Shown: positions 17,237-26,619, counted from the first letter of the stretch. The stretch: DNA of 64,000 bases from NORP110 sp051251595 (GCA_051251595.1 JBPOFA010000009.1:127798-191797), one strand, 5' to 3'. A program made the numbers and translations. The notes: generated by a model from the letters alone, not told the origin.

Positions 17237-17590
17237 TCAATGTCCGAAAGCATTTTCCAGTATCTCAATTTCTCCAAGACCGTTGACAAGCGCCACATCA
17301 AAACGTGCGTCCGTGTCCAGCCCCTTGGGCATCTCGCCCAAAAATTCCGCGGCTGCCGCATAAAGTCGCTTCATTTGGCGCGGGTGAACACGTTCTGCCG
17401 CTCGTGCGAAATTGGCGGCACGTTTGACCTCAACAAAAACCACATGGTGATCGTTCTGTGCGATCAAATCGACTTCACCACCTTTTTTGCGCCAACGTCT
17501 TTGCAGGATCGTATTTCCACGCCTTTCATATTCGCGTGCGACCTGATCCTCAGCGACGAACCCAGCATGATAAGAGTTTGCCCCACTCAT
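17237..17590 (-). CDS. yraN: YraN family (UPF0102) nuclease-like protein
   Basis: 117 residues. The PD-(D/E)xK nuclease-like core is readable: RRWRKKGGEVDLIAQ and HVVFVEVKRAANF give the acidic and lysine positions of that fold. The biochemical role of UPF0102 proteins is not settled. Its start overlaps the stop of rsmI as ATGA, the standard proteobacterial arrangement for these two genes. Confidence 0.93.
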   Translation of the reverse strand: MSGANSYHAGFVAEDQVAREYERRGNTILQRRWRKKGGEVDLIAQNDHHVVFVEVKRAANFARAAERVHPRQMKRLYAAAAEFLGEMPKGLDTDARFDVALVNGLGEIEILENAFGH

Positions 17591-18444
17591 TTGGATTTTC
17601 CGATTGCCAGGGCCGCTTGATAGACTTGACGGCGCGGCAGATCCAACGCCTCTGACACGACAGTTGCTGCGTCTTTAACGCTCATTTGAGACAAGGCGTT
17701 CTTTAGAGCCTCATCCAAGTCCACTTCAGTTGCGACAGCCCGATCCCGGTCGACAACCACAACGATTTCGCCCTTCAAACTTCGCTCTGCCAATTGTGTG
17801 TTCAGTTGATCCAAACTGCCCCGCAATACTTCTTCGAATCTTTTGGTCAGTTCCCGGCAAATCGCCACCGACCTTTCGCCCCCCATAACATCCGTCAGAT
17901 CCTTTAAAGATTTGTGAATCCGTTTGGGGCTTTCATAAAAGGCAAAAGTGGCGGGAATATCGGTGAATTCTGCAAAGAACTTTTTCCGCGCGGCCTGCGT
18001 GGATGGCGCGAAGCCAGCGAACAAAAAACGGTCAGTCGGCAAATCAGCGATTGTCAGGGCTGCAATTACAGCCGACGGTCCCGGCGCGCTGGTGACCAAA
18101 TACCCCGCCGCAATTGCGTCCCGCGCCAATGCAAAGCCGGGATCCGCGACCATTGGCGTCCCGGCCTCAGAGGCATAAGCCACTGATTTTCCTTGGCTCA
18201 TCAAGTCCAACAATTTGGGGCGCACCGTTTCTCCATTGTGGTCATGATATGGGATCATCTGGCGTCCATTCACGGCAATCCCATGGATATCCATCAACTT
18301 CCGCGCCGTTCTAGTGTCCTCGGCCGCAATCACATCTGCCGAAGCCAAGACATCCAGTGCGCGCAACGTTATGTCCCGCGCTGTGCCAATCGGGGTCGCA
18401 ACGAAATATAGACCTGCCGCCAGTTGCTTGATTTCAACGTTCAT
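17587..18444 (-). CDS. rsmI: 16S rRNA (cytidine(1402)-2'-O)-methyltransferase
   Basis: 285 residues. The tetrapyrrole-methylase fold opens with ATPIGTARDITLRALDVL, followed by AAEDTRTARKLM, YHDHNG and SEAGTPMVADPGF, all RsmI signatures. It methylates the ribose of C1402 in 16S rRNA using S-adenosylmethionine. It is divergent from the LpoA-like lipoprotein gene, an arrangement common in proteobacteria. Confidence 0.97.
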   Translation of the reverse strand: MNVEIKQLAAGLYFVATPIGTARDITLRALDVLASADVIAAEDTRTARKLMDIHGIAVNGRQMIPYHDHNGETVRPKLLDLMSQGKSVAYASEAGTPMVADPGFALARDAIAAGYLVTSAPGPSAVIAALTIADLPTDRFLFAGFAPSTQAARKKFFAEFTDIPATFAFYESPKRIHKSLKDLTDVMGGERSVAICRELTKRFEEVLRGSLDQLNTQLAERSLKGEIVVVVDRDRAVATEVDLDEALKNALSQMSVKDAATVVSEALDLPRRQVYQAALAIGKSK

Positions 18445-18540
18445 GAATTTTCCCGGTCAATGTGGCGTTTACTAAAGGCGGGGTATTGCATACTGTTTCC
18501 TCGTCCGTCTAAGCGTGCCCAAAATTTAAGGATTCTTACC

Positions 18541-19710
18541 ATGTTTTCTGTTCTCGGAGCCACCAGTAAGCCATTGAGCCGAATTGCTGCGGTGTTCTTG
18601 ACCACCTTGCTGATCGCCTGTGGCCCGGTAGCGGTTAACGGCCCCAGCATCAACACCAATCAACCGGTGCCGGTTGCCTTGCTGGTTCCAGCTGGATCCG
18701 GGGAGTCCGCGGATAATGTTATCGCGGGCAGCATTGAAAACGCGGCGCGACTGGCGATTGCAGACCTGGACGGCGTTGAAATTGACTTGCGGGTCTACAA
18801 CACGGCAGGTGACCCAACTGTCGCTGCGAGCATGGCAACACAAGCCGTCACCGAAGGTGCAAAGATCATCATCGGGCCGGTCTATGCCGAATCCGCAAAT
18901 GCTGTGGGGCGTGCTGTTGCATCACGCGGCATTAATGTTTTGTCCTTTTCAAACAACACGGCAATCGCAGGTGGGAACGTCTTTGTCCTGGGACAAACCT
19001 TTCAAAACACAGCGAACCGGCTGGTTCAGTATTCCGTCAGCCAGGGCAAATCAAACATCATGATCCTGAACGGTGATGATGGCGGGGAACAAGCCGGGCG
19101 GGATGCCATCAACCGTGCGATCTCTAACTACGGGGCCACTCTGGCCGGGGTCACATCTTTTGAATTGTCCCAGCAGGGCGTCATCAATGCCATCCCTCAG
19201 GTCAAGGCGGATGCCCAAGCCAATGGCGCACAGACGATCTTTTTGACATCCGGCACATCAGGTGCTTTGCCATTCCTTGGCCAGTTGTTGCCAGAAAACG
19301 GGGTCACGCCTGACCTTTACCAATTCGCCGGCCTGCAACGTTGGGACATCCCGTCCAGCGCGCTGACGTTGCCCGGACTGCAAGGCGGTTGGTTTGCCAA
19401 ACCCGACCCGATCCTAGAGGCGAATTTCCAGAGCCGTTACTTTGCCGCATACGGAACCAGCCCGCATTTGTTGGCCGGGCTGGCCTATGACAGCATTGCA
19501 GCAATTGGCGCCTTGGTGCGCAACGGCCAATCTGACGCGCTTAGCGCAAACGCGTTGACGCAGCCTTCTGGTTTTGCAGGTGTAAGCGGTGTCTTCCGCT
19601 TGTTGCCAGATGGTACAAATGAACGGGGTCTGGCTGTTGCCCAGATCCAGGAAAATCAGGTGATTGTCATTGACTCAGCCCCAAGAAGCTTTGGCGCAGC
19701 CGGTTTCTGA
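18541..19710 (+). CDS. Penicillin-binding protein activator, LpoA-like lipoprotein
   Basis: 389 residues. The start at 18541 gives a signal peptide with lipobox LIAC, so the mature protein is lipid-anchored. The rest is a periplasmic-binding-protein fold of the Leu/Ile/Val type (VPVALLVPAGSGESADNVIAGS, IIGPVYAESANAVGRAVASRG), as in LpoA C-terminal domains; the N-terminal TPR-like part of enterobacterial LpoA is absent. It probably stimulates a peptidoglycan synthase. Its divergence from rsmI is the conserved location of LpoA genes. The end overlaps or nearly touches glnD. Confidence 0.87.
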   Translation: MFSVLGATSKPLSRIAAVFLTTLLIACGPVAVNGPSINTNQPVPVALLVPAGSGESADNVIAGSIENAARLAIADLDGVEIDLRVYNTAGDPTVAASMATQAVTEGAKIIIGPVYAESANAVGRAVASRGINVLSFSNNTAIAGGNVFVLGQTFQNTANRLVQYSVSQGKSNIMILNGDDGGEQAGRDAINRAISNYGATLAGVTSFELSQQGVINAIPQVKADAQANGAQTIFLTSGTSGALPFLGQLLPENGVTPDLYQFAGLQRWDIPSSALTLPGLQGGWFAKPDPILEANFQSRYFAAYGTSPHLLAGLAYDSIAAIGALVRNGQSDALSANALTQPSGFAGVSGVFRLLPDGTNERGLAVAQIQENQVIVIDSAPRSFGAAGF

Positions 19711-19735
19711 GGCGACATCTTCCGCTGGTGAACCA

Positions 19736-22486
19736 ATGGCTTCGGGCGAATATATTTGCCCGGCCATTGCGATATTCGACGCCAGCGCTGTCGCCACTCA
19801 GATCAAGACTGCGGTTGATGCCGCCAAAGACAGCCGTGCAAAGCGCGCGGCTGTTGTTGCCGTTCTTCACGACGCGCAAGAGGCCGGACGTGCCGAAATC
19901 GCAAAAGCGTTTTTGGCGGATCCGCGGAATTCGCGACCGACGGTCCGCGCTTATGCGTATCTGACAGATTGTGTGGTCTCCGCTGTATATGACTTTGCGA
20001 CAGAAATACTGCATCCGCTGCCCAACCCAACAGATGGCGAGAAACTGGCGCTGTTGGCCGTTGGTGGATATGGCCGGGCCGAAATGGCCCCTTATTCAGA
20101 TGTCGATCTGCTGTTTCTGACGCCGTATAAGATAACCCCCTGGGCCGAAAGTGTCATTGAAAGCATGCTTTATGTCATGTGGGATATGCACCTGAAGGTT
20201 GGCCATGCAAGCCGCACGGTAAAGGATTGCATTCGGCTTGGTCGCCAGGATTACACGATCAGGACGGCACTTTTGGAAAGTCGTCATCTGATTGGGGAAA
20301 GACCGCTTTCAGAAAAACTGATCAAACAACTGCGCCAAGAACTGTTTCGCTCAACAGCCAGTGATTTCATCGACGCCAAACTGGCCGAACGTGAAGCGCG
20401 CCACGAAAAGCTGGGCGGCCAGCGTTACATGGTCGAGCCAAATGTCAAAGAAGGCAAAGGCGGCCTGCGCGATCTGCAATCTTTGTTCTGGATCGGCAAA
20501 TATGTTTACGACGTTCAGGATGTGCATGAGTTGGTAAAGCTCAAAGTCTTCCGACCCGAAGAATACAGCGACTTTATCGCGGCCGAAGATTTTCTGATGG
20601 CCGTGCGGTGTCATCTGCACCTGATCACAAAGCGCGCGACGGATCAGTTGACCTTTGACATGCAGGTCGAGGTGGCCAGCCAGATGGGGTATCAAGATCA
20701 TGGCGGCCGCCGCGCGGTTGAACATTTCATGCAAGACTATTTCCGTCACGCGACCCATGTGGGTGACCTGACGCGTATTTTCTTGACCTCTCAAGAATCC
20801 CAGCACGGCAAAAACGCACCGCGCCTGTCCAGCATTTTTCAGCGACGCAGAAAGGTGAAGGCGAACTACCGGATCGAACAGAACCGCCTGAACATCGAAG
20901 ATGAGAAGCTGTTTCTAAGTGACAAGCTGAACATGTTGCGGATCTTTGAAGAGGCCTTGCGCACCGGTTATCTTATCCACCCGGACGCCATGCGGCTTAT
21001 CTCTGCCAATGAGGATCTGATTGACGACGCCATGCGCAATGATCCAGAGGCAAAGCGCATTTTTCTGGATCTGATGCTGAAACACGGGAACCCGGAACGC
21101 GCGTTACGCCGCATGAATGAACTTGGGGTTTTGGCGGCGTTTGTACCTGAATTCGCGGCCATCGTCGCGATGATGCAGTTCAATATGTATCACAGCTACA
21201 CGGTGGACGAACACACGATCCAGTGCATTTCCACGCTGGCCCAGATTGAACGCGGTGAGTTGGTCGAAGAGCTTCCGGTTGCCAGTGGCATTCTCAAAGA
21301 GGGCATCAATCGGCGGGTTCTTTACGTGGCCTTGCTGGCCCATGACCTTGGCAAAGGTCGCGATGAAGACCACTCGATCCTCGGCGCGAAACTGGCGCGT
21401 AAACTCGCGCCTCGCCTCGGCTTGAAACCTGCCGAATGCGAAACGGTCGAGTGGCTGGTGAAATACCATCTGCTGATGTCGGACGTCGCACAAAAGCGGG
21501 ATATTTCTGATCCACGTACAGTGCGGGATTTTGCGAAAGTCGTGAAGACCCGAAAACGGCTGGACCTGTTGACGGTTCTGACAGTCTGCGACATTCGCGG
21601 CGTTGGCCCGGACACGTGGAACAACTGGAAAGCCGTTCTGTTGCGGAACCTTTACACGGAAACCGCCCAAGCGCTGGAAACCGGGTTAGAGGCGATCAAC
21701 ACCAACGCGCGGCAGGACGTTGCGAAACGGTCCCTGCGAGAGGCGCTTGCCGATTGGGAACCCAAAGATCGCCGCACTGAAATCGCCCGGCACTACGCGC
21801 CCTATTGGCAGGGTTTGCCGACTTCGGCACATGTCGTTCTTGCGCATTTGCTCAAGGACATCGAGGATGACGAAATCAGGATTGATTTGTTGCTGGATGA
21901 AGACCGTGACGCAACCCGCGCTTGCTTTGCGCTGACAGATCATCCTGGCATCTTCTCTCGACTTGCCGGCGCTCTGGCGCTCGTCGGGGCGAACGTCGTT
22001 GATGCCCGCACCTACACCACGAAAGACGGCTACGTGACGGCTGTATTCTGGATTCAGGATGCCGATGGCGCCCCTTATGAACAGGCACGACTGCCGCGCT
22101 TGCGCACCATGATCGGCAAGACCTTGCGCGGTGAGGTTCTGACAAGCAAAGCGATGAAAAATCGCGACATCATCAGAAAGCGAGAACGTAAATTCAATGT
22201 GCCCACATCGATCACATTCGACAATGAAGGGTCGGAAATTTACACGATCATCGAGGTCGACACACGGGATCGCCCAGGTCTGTTGTTCGACCTGACGCGC
22301 TGTCTTGCGAATAACAACGTCTATATCGCCTCGGCGGTGATCGCGACTTACGGGGCTCAGGTCGTTGATACCTTTTATGTCAAAGACATGTTCGGCCTGA
22401 AATTCCATTCAGAAAGCCGCTGTGAATCGCTTGAGAAAAAGCTTCTTGAAGCGCTTGAAAAAGGCGCGAAAAGGGCCGGAAGCTAG
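19736..22486 (+). CDS. glnD: [Protein-PII] uridylyltransferase / uridylyl-removing enzyme
   Basis: 916 residues from the ATG used here. The nucleotidyltransferase site is GGYGRAEMAPYSDVDLLFL, the HD phosphohydrolase domain contains MYHSYTVDEHTIQC and LLAHDLGKGRDEDHS, and two ACT domains (about 710-800 and 825-905) end the protein and sense glutamine. It uridylylates and de-uridylylates PII to signal nitrogen status. The ATG at 19736 has GGTGA just upstream. An in-frame TTG at 19664 would add 24 residues and overlap the previous gene by 47 bases, so the start is not certain. Confidence 0.95.
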   Translation: MASGEYICPAIAIFDASAVATQIKTAVDAAKDSRAKRAAVVAVLHDAQEAGRAEIAKAFLADPRNSRPTVRAYAYLTDCVVSAVYDFATEILHPLPNPTDGEKLALLAVGGYGRAEMAPYSDVDLLFLTPYKITPWAESVIESMLYVMWDMHLKVGHASRTVKDCIRLGRQDYTIRTALLESRHLIGERPLSEKLIKQLRQELFRSTASDFIDAKLAEREARHEKLGGQRYMVEPNVKEGKGGLRDLQSLFWIGKYVYDVQDVHELVKLKVFRPEEYSDFIAAEDFLMAVRCHLHLITKRATDQLTFDMQVEVASQMGYQDHGGRRAVEHFMQDYFRHATHVGDLTRIFLTSQESQHGKNAPRLSSIFQRRRKVKANYRIEQNRLNIEDEKLFLSDKLNMLRIFEEALRTGYLIHPDAMRLISANEDLIDDAMRNDPEAKRIFLDLMLKHGNPERALRRMNELGVLAAFVPEFAAIVAMMQFNMYHSYTVDEHTIQCISTLAQIERGELVEELPVASGILKEGINRRVLYVALLAHDLGKGRDEDHSILGAKLARKLAPRLGLKPAECETVEWLVKYHLLMSDVAQKRDISDPRTVRDFAKVVKTRKRLDLLTVLTVCDIRGVGPDTWNNWKAVLLRNLYTETAQALETGLEAINTNARQDVAKRSLREALADWEPKDRRTEIARHYAPYWQGLPTSAHVVLAHLLKDIEDDEIRIDLLLDEDRDATRACFALTDHPGIFSRLAGALALVGANVVDARTYTTKDGYVTAVFWIQDADGAPYEQARLPRLRTMIGKTLRGEVLTSKAMKNRDIIRKRERKFNVPTSITFDNEGSEIYTIIEVDTRDRPGLLFDLTRCLANNNVYIASAVIATYGAQVVDTFYVKDMFGLKFHSESRCESLEKKLLEALEKGAKRAGS

Positions 22487-24024
22487 TGGCCGCTACGCGC
22501 CTGATCCGCGGCTTTGTTACGGTTGGCGGCTGGACCATGGCCAGCCGCATTCTGGGCTTTGCACGCGACATCCTGTTTGCCGCATTCCTAGGGGCAGGCC
22601 CCGTGGCAGAGGCATTCGTTGTCGCGTTTTCCCTGCCAAATATGTTTCGTCGTTTCTTTGCAGAGGGCGCCTTCAACATGGCCTTTGTGCCGATGTTTTC
22701 CAAAAAGGTGGAAAGCGGCGAAGGGCCTTTGGATTTTGCACGCGACGCGATGTCGGGGCTGGCGACAATTCTGATTGTATTGACCGTTCTGGCCCAGGTT
22801 TTCATGCCCTGGTTGGTTTGGGCGATGGCAAGCGGATTTGTCGGCGACGCGCGGTTTGATCTGGCCGTGGATTACGGGCGCATTGTGTTTCCATATATCC
22901 TGTTCATTTCAATGGCGGCCTTGCTGTCAGGCGTCTTGAACGCAACGGGTCGTTTTGCGGCGGCGGCGGCAGCGCCGGTTTTGTTGAACATTGTCCTGAC
23001 CACCGCGATGCTCGGCGCTTATTACCTGGGTCTTGATATTGGACGCACACTTGTCTGGGCCGTACCGGTTGCGGGCATTGCCCAAATGGCGCTGGTTTGG
23101 TGGGCTGCGGCACGGGCCGGGTATCGGCTGATCCCGCGCCTCCCCAGAATGACGCCAGAGCTGAAACGGCTGGCCATTATTGCGGCACCAGCGGCGCTGG
23201 CCGGTGGTGTCGTCCAGATAAACCTGTTGGTGGGGCGGCAGGTCGCCAGCTTTTTCGAAGGCTCGATTCAGTACCTGAACCTGGCGGATCGGCTGTATCA
23301 GTTGCCCCTTGGCGTTGTTGCGATTGCCATCGGTGTGGTTCTGTTGCCGGACCTGTCACGCAAGTTGCAGGCCGGTGACACGCAGGCGGGTCGAGATTCG
23401 ATGAACCGTGCCGCCGAATTCGCCCTATTGCTGACCTTGCCCGCAGCCGTGGCCCTGATCACAATCCCCCTGCCGCTGATATCCGTTCTGTTTGAACGCG
23501 GACGGTTCACCGCAGAAGATGCCGCCGCCACCTCTGTTGCCGTGGCCATTTACGGATTGGGCCTGCCGTCCTTTGTGATGCAAAAGGTCCTGCAGCCCCT
23601 GTTCTTTGCGCGCGAAGACACGAAATCGCCCTTTCTCTACGCTGTCGTGGCGATGATCATCAATGCGGTGATCGCAATCGGGCTGGCCCCGTTCATCGGC
23701 TATCTGGCGGCCGCTGTTGCGACCACCACAGCCGGCTGGGCCATGGTACTGTTGCTTTGGCTTGGCACACGCAAAATGGGCGAAGCGGCCTTGCTGGATC
23801 AGCGCTTTATTTCACGCGCCAAACGGATCGCACTGGCCTCTGTCGGAATGGGGCTGGTTCTTATGCTGGCCGCTTATGCGCTGGACCCAATGCTTTATGC
23901 GGCGGGGTGGCGATATTTCGGCCTATTGGCATTGGTCGCAATTGGCGGCATCGCCTATTTCGGACTGGCCCACGCGCTTGGCGCGTTCCGTTTGGGCGAT
24001 CTGAAATCCGCCTTGCGCCGCTAA
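22486..24024 (+). CDS. murJ: Lipid II flippase MurJ
   Basis: 512 residues with about 14 hydrophobic helices, as expected for the MOP-superfamily flippase. The N-terminal GGWTMASRILGFARDILFAAFLGAGP and FRRFFAEGAFNMAFVPMF are strong MurJ/MviN signatures. It moves lipid II across the inner membrane for peptidoglycan synthesis. The start is a GTG that overlaps the glnD stop (TAGTG), so the two are translationally coupled. It overlaps the convergent rhomboid-like gene by four bases. Confidence 0.96.
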   Translation: MAATRLIRGFVTVGGWTMASRILGFARDILFAAFLGAGPVAEAFVVAFSLPNMFRRFFAEGAFNMAFVPMFSKKVESGEGPLDFARDAMSGLATILIVLTVLAQVFMPWLVWAMASGFVGDARFDLAVDYGRIVFPYILFISMAALLSGVLNATGRFAAAAAAPVLLNIVLTTAMLGAYYLGLDIGRTLVWAVPVAGIAQMALVWWAAARAGYRLIPRLPRMTPELKRLAIIAAPAALAGGVVQINLLVGRQVASFFEGSIQYLNLADRLYQLPLGVVAIAIGVVLLPDLSRKLQAGDTQAGRDSMNRAAEFALLLTLPAAVALITIPLPLISVLFERGRFTAEDAAATSVAVAIYGLGLPSFVMQKVLQPLFFAREDTKSPFLYAVVAMIINAVIAIGLAPFIGYLAAAVATTTAGWAMVLLLWLGTRKMGEAALLDQRFISRAKRIALASVGMGLVLMLAAYALDPMLYAAGWRYFGLLALVAIGGIAYFGLAHALGAFRLGDLKSALRR

Positions 24025-24707
24025 CGCTGCCGCAGACGATCCAACATGCGCCGCCATGCACCGGGAACAAACAGCGTCGTCGTGAAGAACCCGGTGGCAA
24101 AGCCAGCGATATCGGCCAGCCATTCGTTGTTTGTGCCAAAAACCAAACCGAAGAATAACTGCAGCCCCATCAAAAAACCGATCAATGAAAAGGCGCGGAA
24201 CTGGGTGTTTCCGGTGCCGGTCAGGCTGACCCACAACATGAACGTGTAGCCCCCAATCAAACCATAAACAGCCGGGTAGCCGCCGATCAACGGATAGTCT
24301 GGGTCAAGCACCAAGCCATAGGCCAATGCACCAACAATCGCAGATGCAAAAAAGATGGTCAAAACCGCGAATGTGCCAAAGACCTCGCCCACCATTTTGC
24401 CAAGGGCCAGCAAAAACACCAGCACCATCAACATATGGGTAAAGCTTTGGTGGATGAACGGATAGGTCACAAAGCGCTTCAAATGCTCAATCTGCCAACG
24501 GTTGGTTTCAATCATCCAATCCAGAATCGATGCGAAAAACGCGTATTCTTTGAGCGCCGCCAACCGCCAGCCCACGGCCTCTGGTCCGCCGATGAATCCG
24601 CGTGCACCGGCCTCAAAAATCATCTCTATGCCAAATATGATCAACGCCAATGCCACCACGACAGGGGGCACCGGGTTAAACGGAAGCTCTTCTTGATTGC
24701 TCGACAT
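24021..24707 (-). CDS. Rhomboid-like membrane protein lacking catalytic residues
   Basis: 228 residues with six or seven membrane helices in the rhomboid order. The TM2 stretch FIHQSFTHMLMVLVF keeps the first two histidines but has Val where rhomboids have the oxyanion Asn. The active-site GxSG is GGYPAVYG, so Ser is Tyr. The last helix reads DIAGFATGF, with Asp where the catalytic His should be. It is therefore likely an inactive pseudo-rhomboid. The start at 24707 has AAAGGA upstream. It is divergent from trpS. Confidence 0.85.
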   Translation of the reverse strand: MSSNQEELPFNPVPPVVVALALIIFGIEMIFEAGARGFIGGPEAVGWRLAALKEYAFFASILDWMIETNRWQIEHLKRFVTYPFIHQSFTHMLMVLVFLLALGKMVGEVFGTFAVLTIFFASAIVGALAYGLVLDPDYPLIGGYPAVYGLIGGYTFMLWVSLTGTGNTQFRAFSLIGFLMGLQLFFGLVFGTNNEWLADIAGFATGFFTTTLFVPGAWRRMLDRLRQR

Positions 24708-24783
24708 GAAGCGTCCTTTCCTTGACGGCGCTTTTCCACATGGGTAAGCGAGCCAGACACAGAAATCCAGACGGAGAATTATT

Positions 24784-25806
24784 ATGACCGATGCGACTTT
24801 CACGCCTCGTGTCTTTTCGGGGATCAAACCCTCGGGCGGCCTGACATTGGGGAATTACCTTGGTGCCATCAAAAGATGGGTCGGCATGCAGGGCCCTGAC
24901 TTTGAAACTGTGTATTGCGTGGTGGATCTGCACGCGATTACCGTCTGGCAAGACCCCACGACATTGGCTGACGCCACGAGAGAGGTCGCCGCTGGCATGA
25001 TTGCCTCTGGCATCGATCCGGAAAACTCGGCCCTGTTCAACCAAAGCCAGGTGCCCGCCCATGCCGAACTGGCCTGGATTTTTAATTGCGTGGCCCGCGT
25101 TGGCTGGATGAACCGTATGACGCAGTTCAAGGACAAGGCCGGCAAGAACGCCGAAAAAGTCTCTCTTGGGCTATACGCCTACCCGGCTTTAATGGCGGCC
25201 GACATTTTGGCCTATCACGCAACGCATGTGCCGGTTGGTGAGGATCAGAAACAGCATGTGGAACTGACCCGCGACATCGCGGCCAAGTTCAACCATGACT
25301 ACAAGGTCGATTTCTTTCCGCTGACAAACCCTGTCATCGAAGGCCCGGCCACGCGCGTCATGAACCTGCGCGACGGCACCAAGAAGATGTCCAAGTCGGG
25401 TGAATCCGACATGGAGCGGATCAACATGACAGACGATGCCGATACAATCGCCAAAAAGTTCAAAAAGGCGCGGACCGATCCAGAGCCGTTGCCCGAAACG
25501 CTGGAGGGTCTCAAAGACCGCCCAGAGGCCCGCAATCTGGTGGACATCTATTCCGGCCTGTCGGATCAGACACCCGAGGCTGTGATCGCAGAATATGCGG
25601 GCGCGGGTTGGGGACGCTTCAAACCGGCACTGGCGGAATTGGCGGTCGAAAAGCTTGCCCCGATTTCAACAGAAATGGCACGTCTGATGGCCGACCCAAC
25701 CGAAATCGACAAGATTTTAGCGCGTGGCGCAGAAAAAGCCGAAGCGATATCTCGTCCGATTGTCGACCAGACATACGACATCGTGGGGCTTGTTCGGTCC
25801 AGATAA
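24784..25806 (+). CDS. trpS: Tryptophanyl-tRNA synthetase
   Basis: 340 residues, the normal size for this class I synthetase. The HIGH-like motif is the TLGNYLG turn after FSGIKPSGGL, and the KMSKS loop is KKMSKSG. It charges tRNA-Trp in the cytoplasm. A good hairpin follows 40 bases after its stop. It stands between divergent rhomboid-like and tandem uspA genes. Confidence 0.98.
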   Translation: MTDATFTPRVFSGIKPSGGLTLGNYLGAIKRWVGMQGPDFETVYCVVDLHAITVWQDPTTLADATREVAAGMIASGIDPENSALFNQSQVPAHAELAWIFNCVARVGWMNRMTQFKDKAGKNAEKVSLGLYAYPALMAADILAYHATHVPVGEDQKQHVELTRDIAAKFNHDYKVDFFPLTNPVIEGPATRVMNLRDGTKKMSKSGESDMERINMTDDADTIAKKFKKARTDPEPLPETLEGLKDRPEARNLVDIYSGLSDQTPEAVIAEYAGAGWGRFKPALAELAVEKLAPISTEMARLMADPTEIDKILARGAEKAEAISRPIVDQTYDIVGLVRSR

Positions 25807-25846
25807 GGGCTTGGGTGAGGCAAATTGTCACAAATTTGAATCACAG

Positions 25847-25880
25847 GCGCGGTAACCTTTAACCATTCAGGTTGCCGCGC
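25847..25880 (+). terminator. Terminator-like hairpin after trpS
   Basis: GCGCGGTAACC (25847-25857) pairs with GGTTGCCGCGC (25870-25880) with one T-G wobble, leaving a 12-base loop. The tail is only TTGATTCCTTT, so it may pause or partly terminate transcription. Confidence 0.55.
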
Positions 25881-25891
25881 TTGATTCCTTT

Positions 25892-26008
25892 CCCCAAGGC
25901 TCTGCGCCGCCCCTTTGGGCACCAATCTGAATATCGGCGAATTCAGGGCTACCCCAGCCCAGCCACCCCTTACCCCCGGTTCGCGCACGAACTGGGGGTC
26001 TTTCTTTT
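25892..26008 (+). ncRNA. Candidate structured RNA (small RNA or uspA leader) between trpS and uspA
   Basis: Four hairpins follow each other with little spacer. They are CCCAAGG/CCTTTGGG (25893-25919, one bulge), CTGAAT/ATTCAG (25927-25946), GGGCT/AGCCC (25946-25960) and a strong terminator stem (25972-25999) followed by CTTTCTTTTT. No reading frame explains the 289 bases between trpS and uspA. Such a chain ending in a terminator fits a small RNA of about 110-120 bases, or a leader that attenuates uspA. I do not recognise it as a known family, and I could not place a promoter with confidence. Confidence 0.35.
25972..26008 (+). terminator. Strong intrinsic terminator upstream of uspA
   Basis: The arms ACCCCCGGTTCG (25972-25983) and CGAACTGGGGGT (25988-25999) pair with one G-T position, around a CGCA loop, and are followed by CTTTCTTTTT. 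It stands 88 bases before the uspA start. Confidence 0.75.
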
Positions 26009-26095
26009 TATGGGCCCGCGTGTGGCGTGAATCCCAACTGTTGCGTTACTCAACGCGCTGCGTCATCATCCCTGCAAAACGGGGAGTGTGTATCA

Positions 26096-26551
26096 ATGCG
26101 GAAATTTTTGGTCGTATTGGATGACAGTCGCGAGTGTCTGAATGCGATGCGATTTGCCGCCATGCGCGCGGCGAGCACCAATGGCGGCGTACAAATTTTG
26201 TCGATAATTCCACCAGATGAATTTCAGCACTGGATTGGTGTCGGCAATATCATGCGTGAAGAAGCCCGCGAACGGATCGAGGTCCATTTTGAGGTTTTTG
26301 CAAAATGGATGCGCGACAAGCAAAATATCGACCCAGAGCTGGTGATCCGCGAAGGAGAAGCTGTTCCTGAAATCCTGGACCAAATCCGCGAGGACTCTGA
26401 AATTGGCGTGCTGGTTCTGGGGGCGGGAAACGACAAAAATGGGCCGGGCCCCTTGGTGACACAGCTGTCGCGGTCCTCTGGGACGCTGCCGATCCCGGTT
26501 ACAATCGTGCCCGGAGAAATTTCAAAAGAGCGGTTAGAAGCCATTACGTAG
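26096..26551 (+). CDS. Universal stress protein, UspA family
   Basis: 151 residues, a single Usp domain. The first strand KFLVVLDDSRECLNAMRFA and the C-terminal VLVLGAGNDKNGPGPLVTQLSRSSGTLPIPVTIVPG (a G-rich nucleotide loop) are readable; the loop departs somewhat from the GxxGxxxxxxxGS(T) ATP-binding form. The start at 26096 follows GGGGAG. These cytoplasmic proteins rise in stasis or stress; the specific role is unknown. A terminator stands upstream, so it has its own promoter or is controlled by read-through. Confidence 0.88.
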   Translation: MRKFLVVLDDSRECLNAMRFAAMRAASTNGGVQILSIIPPDEFQHWIGVGNIMREEARERIEVHFEVFAKWMRDKQNIDPELVIREGEAVPEILDQIREDSEIGVLVLGAGNDKNGPGPLVTQLSRSSGTLPIPVTIVPGEISKERLEAIT

Positions 26552-26600
26552 ATCGACACGGATCTGAAAGTGCTGGACTTGAACGCCGCCGCCTGTCAGA

Positions 26601-26617
26601 TTTAGAACCATTCTAAA
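26601..26617. promoter_or_regulatory. Perfect Irr-type iron box upstream of nfu
   Basis: TTTAGAA-CCA-TTCTAAA is a perfect 7-3-7 inverted repeat. It equals the ICE/Irr box consensus described for alphaproteobacteria. It lies three bases upstream of a candidate -35 (26620-26625) and 58 bases from the nfu start, so Irr could act on this promoter in either direction. Confidence 0.7.
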
Positions 26618-26619
26618 CC

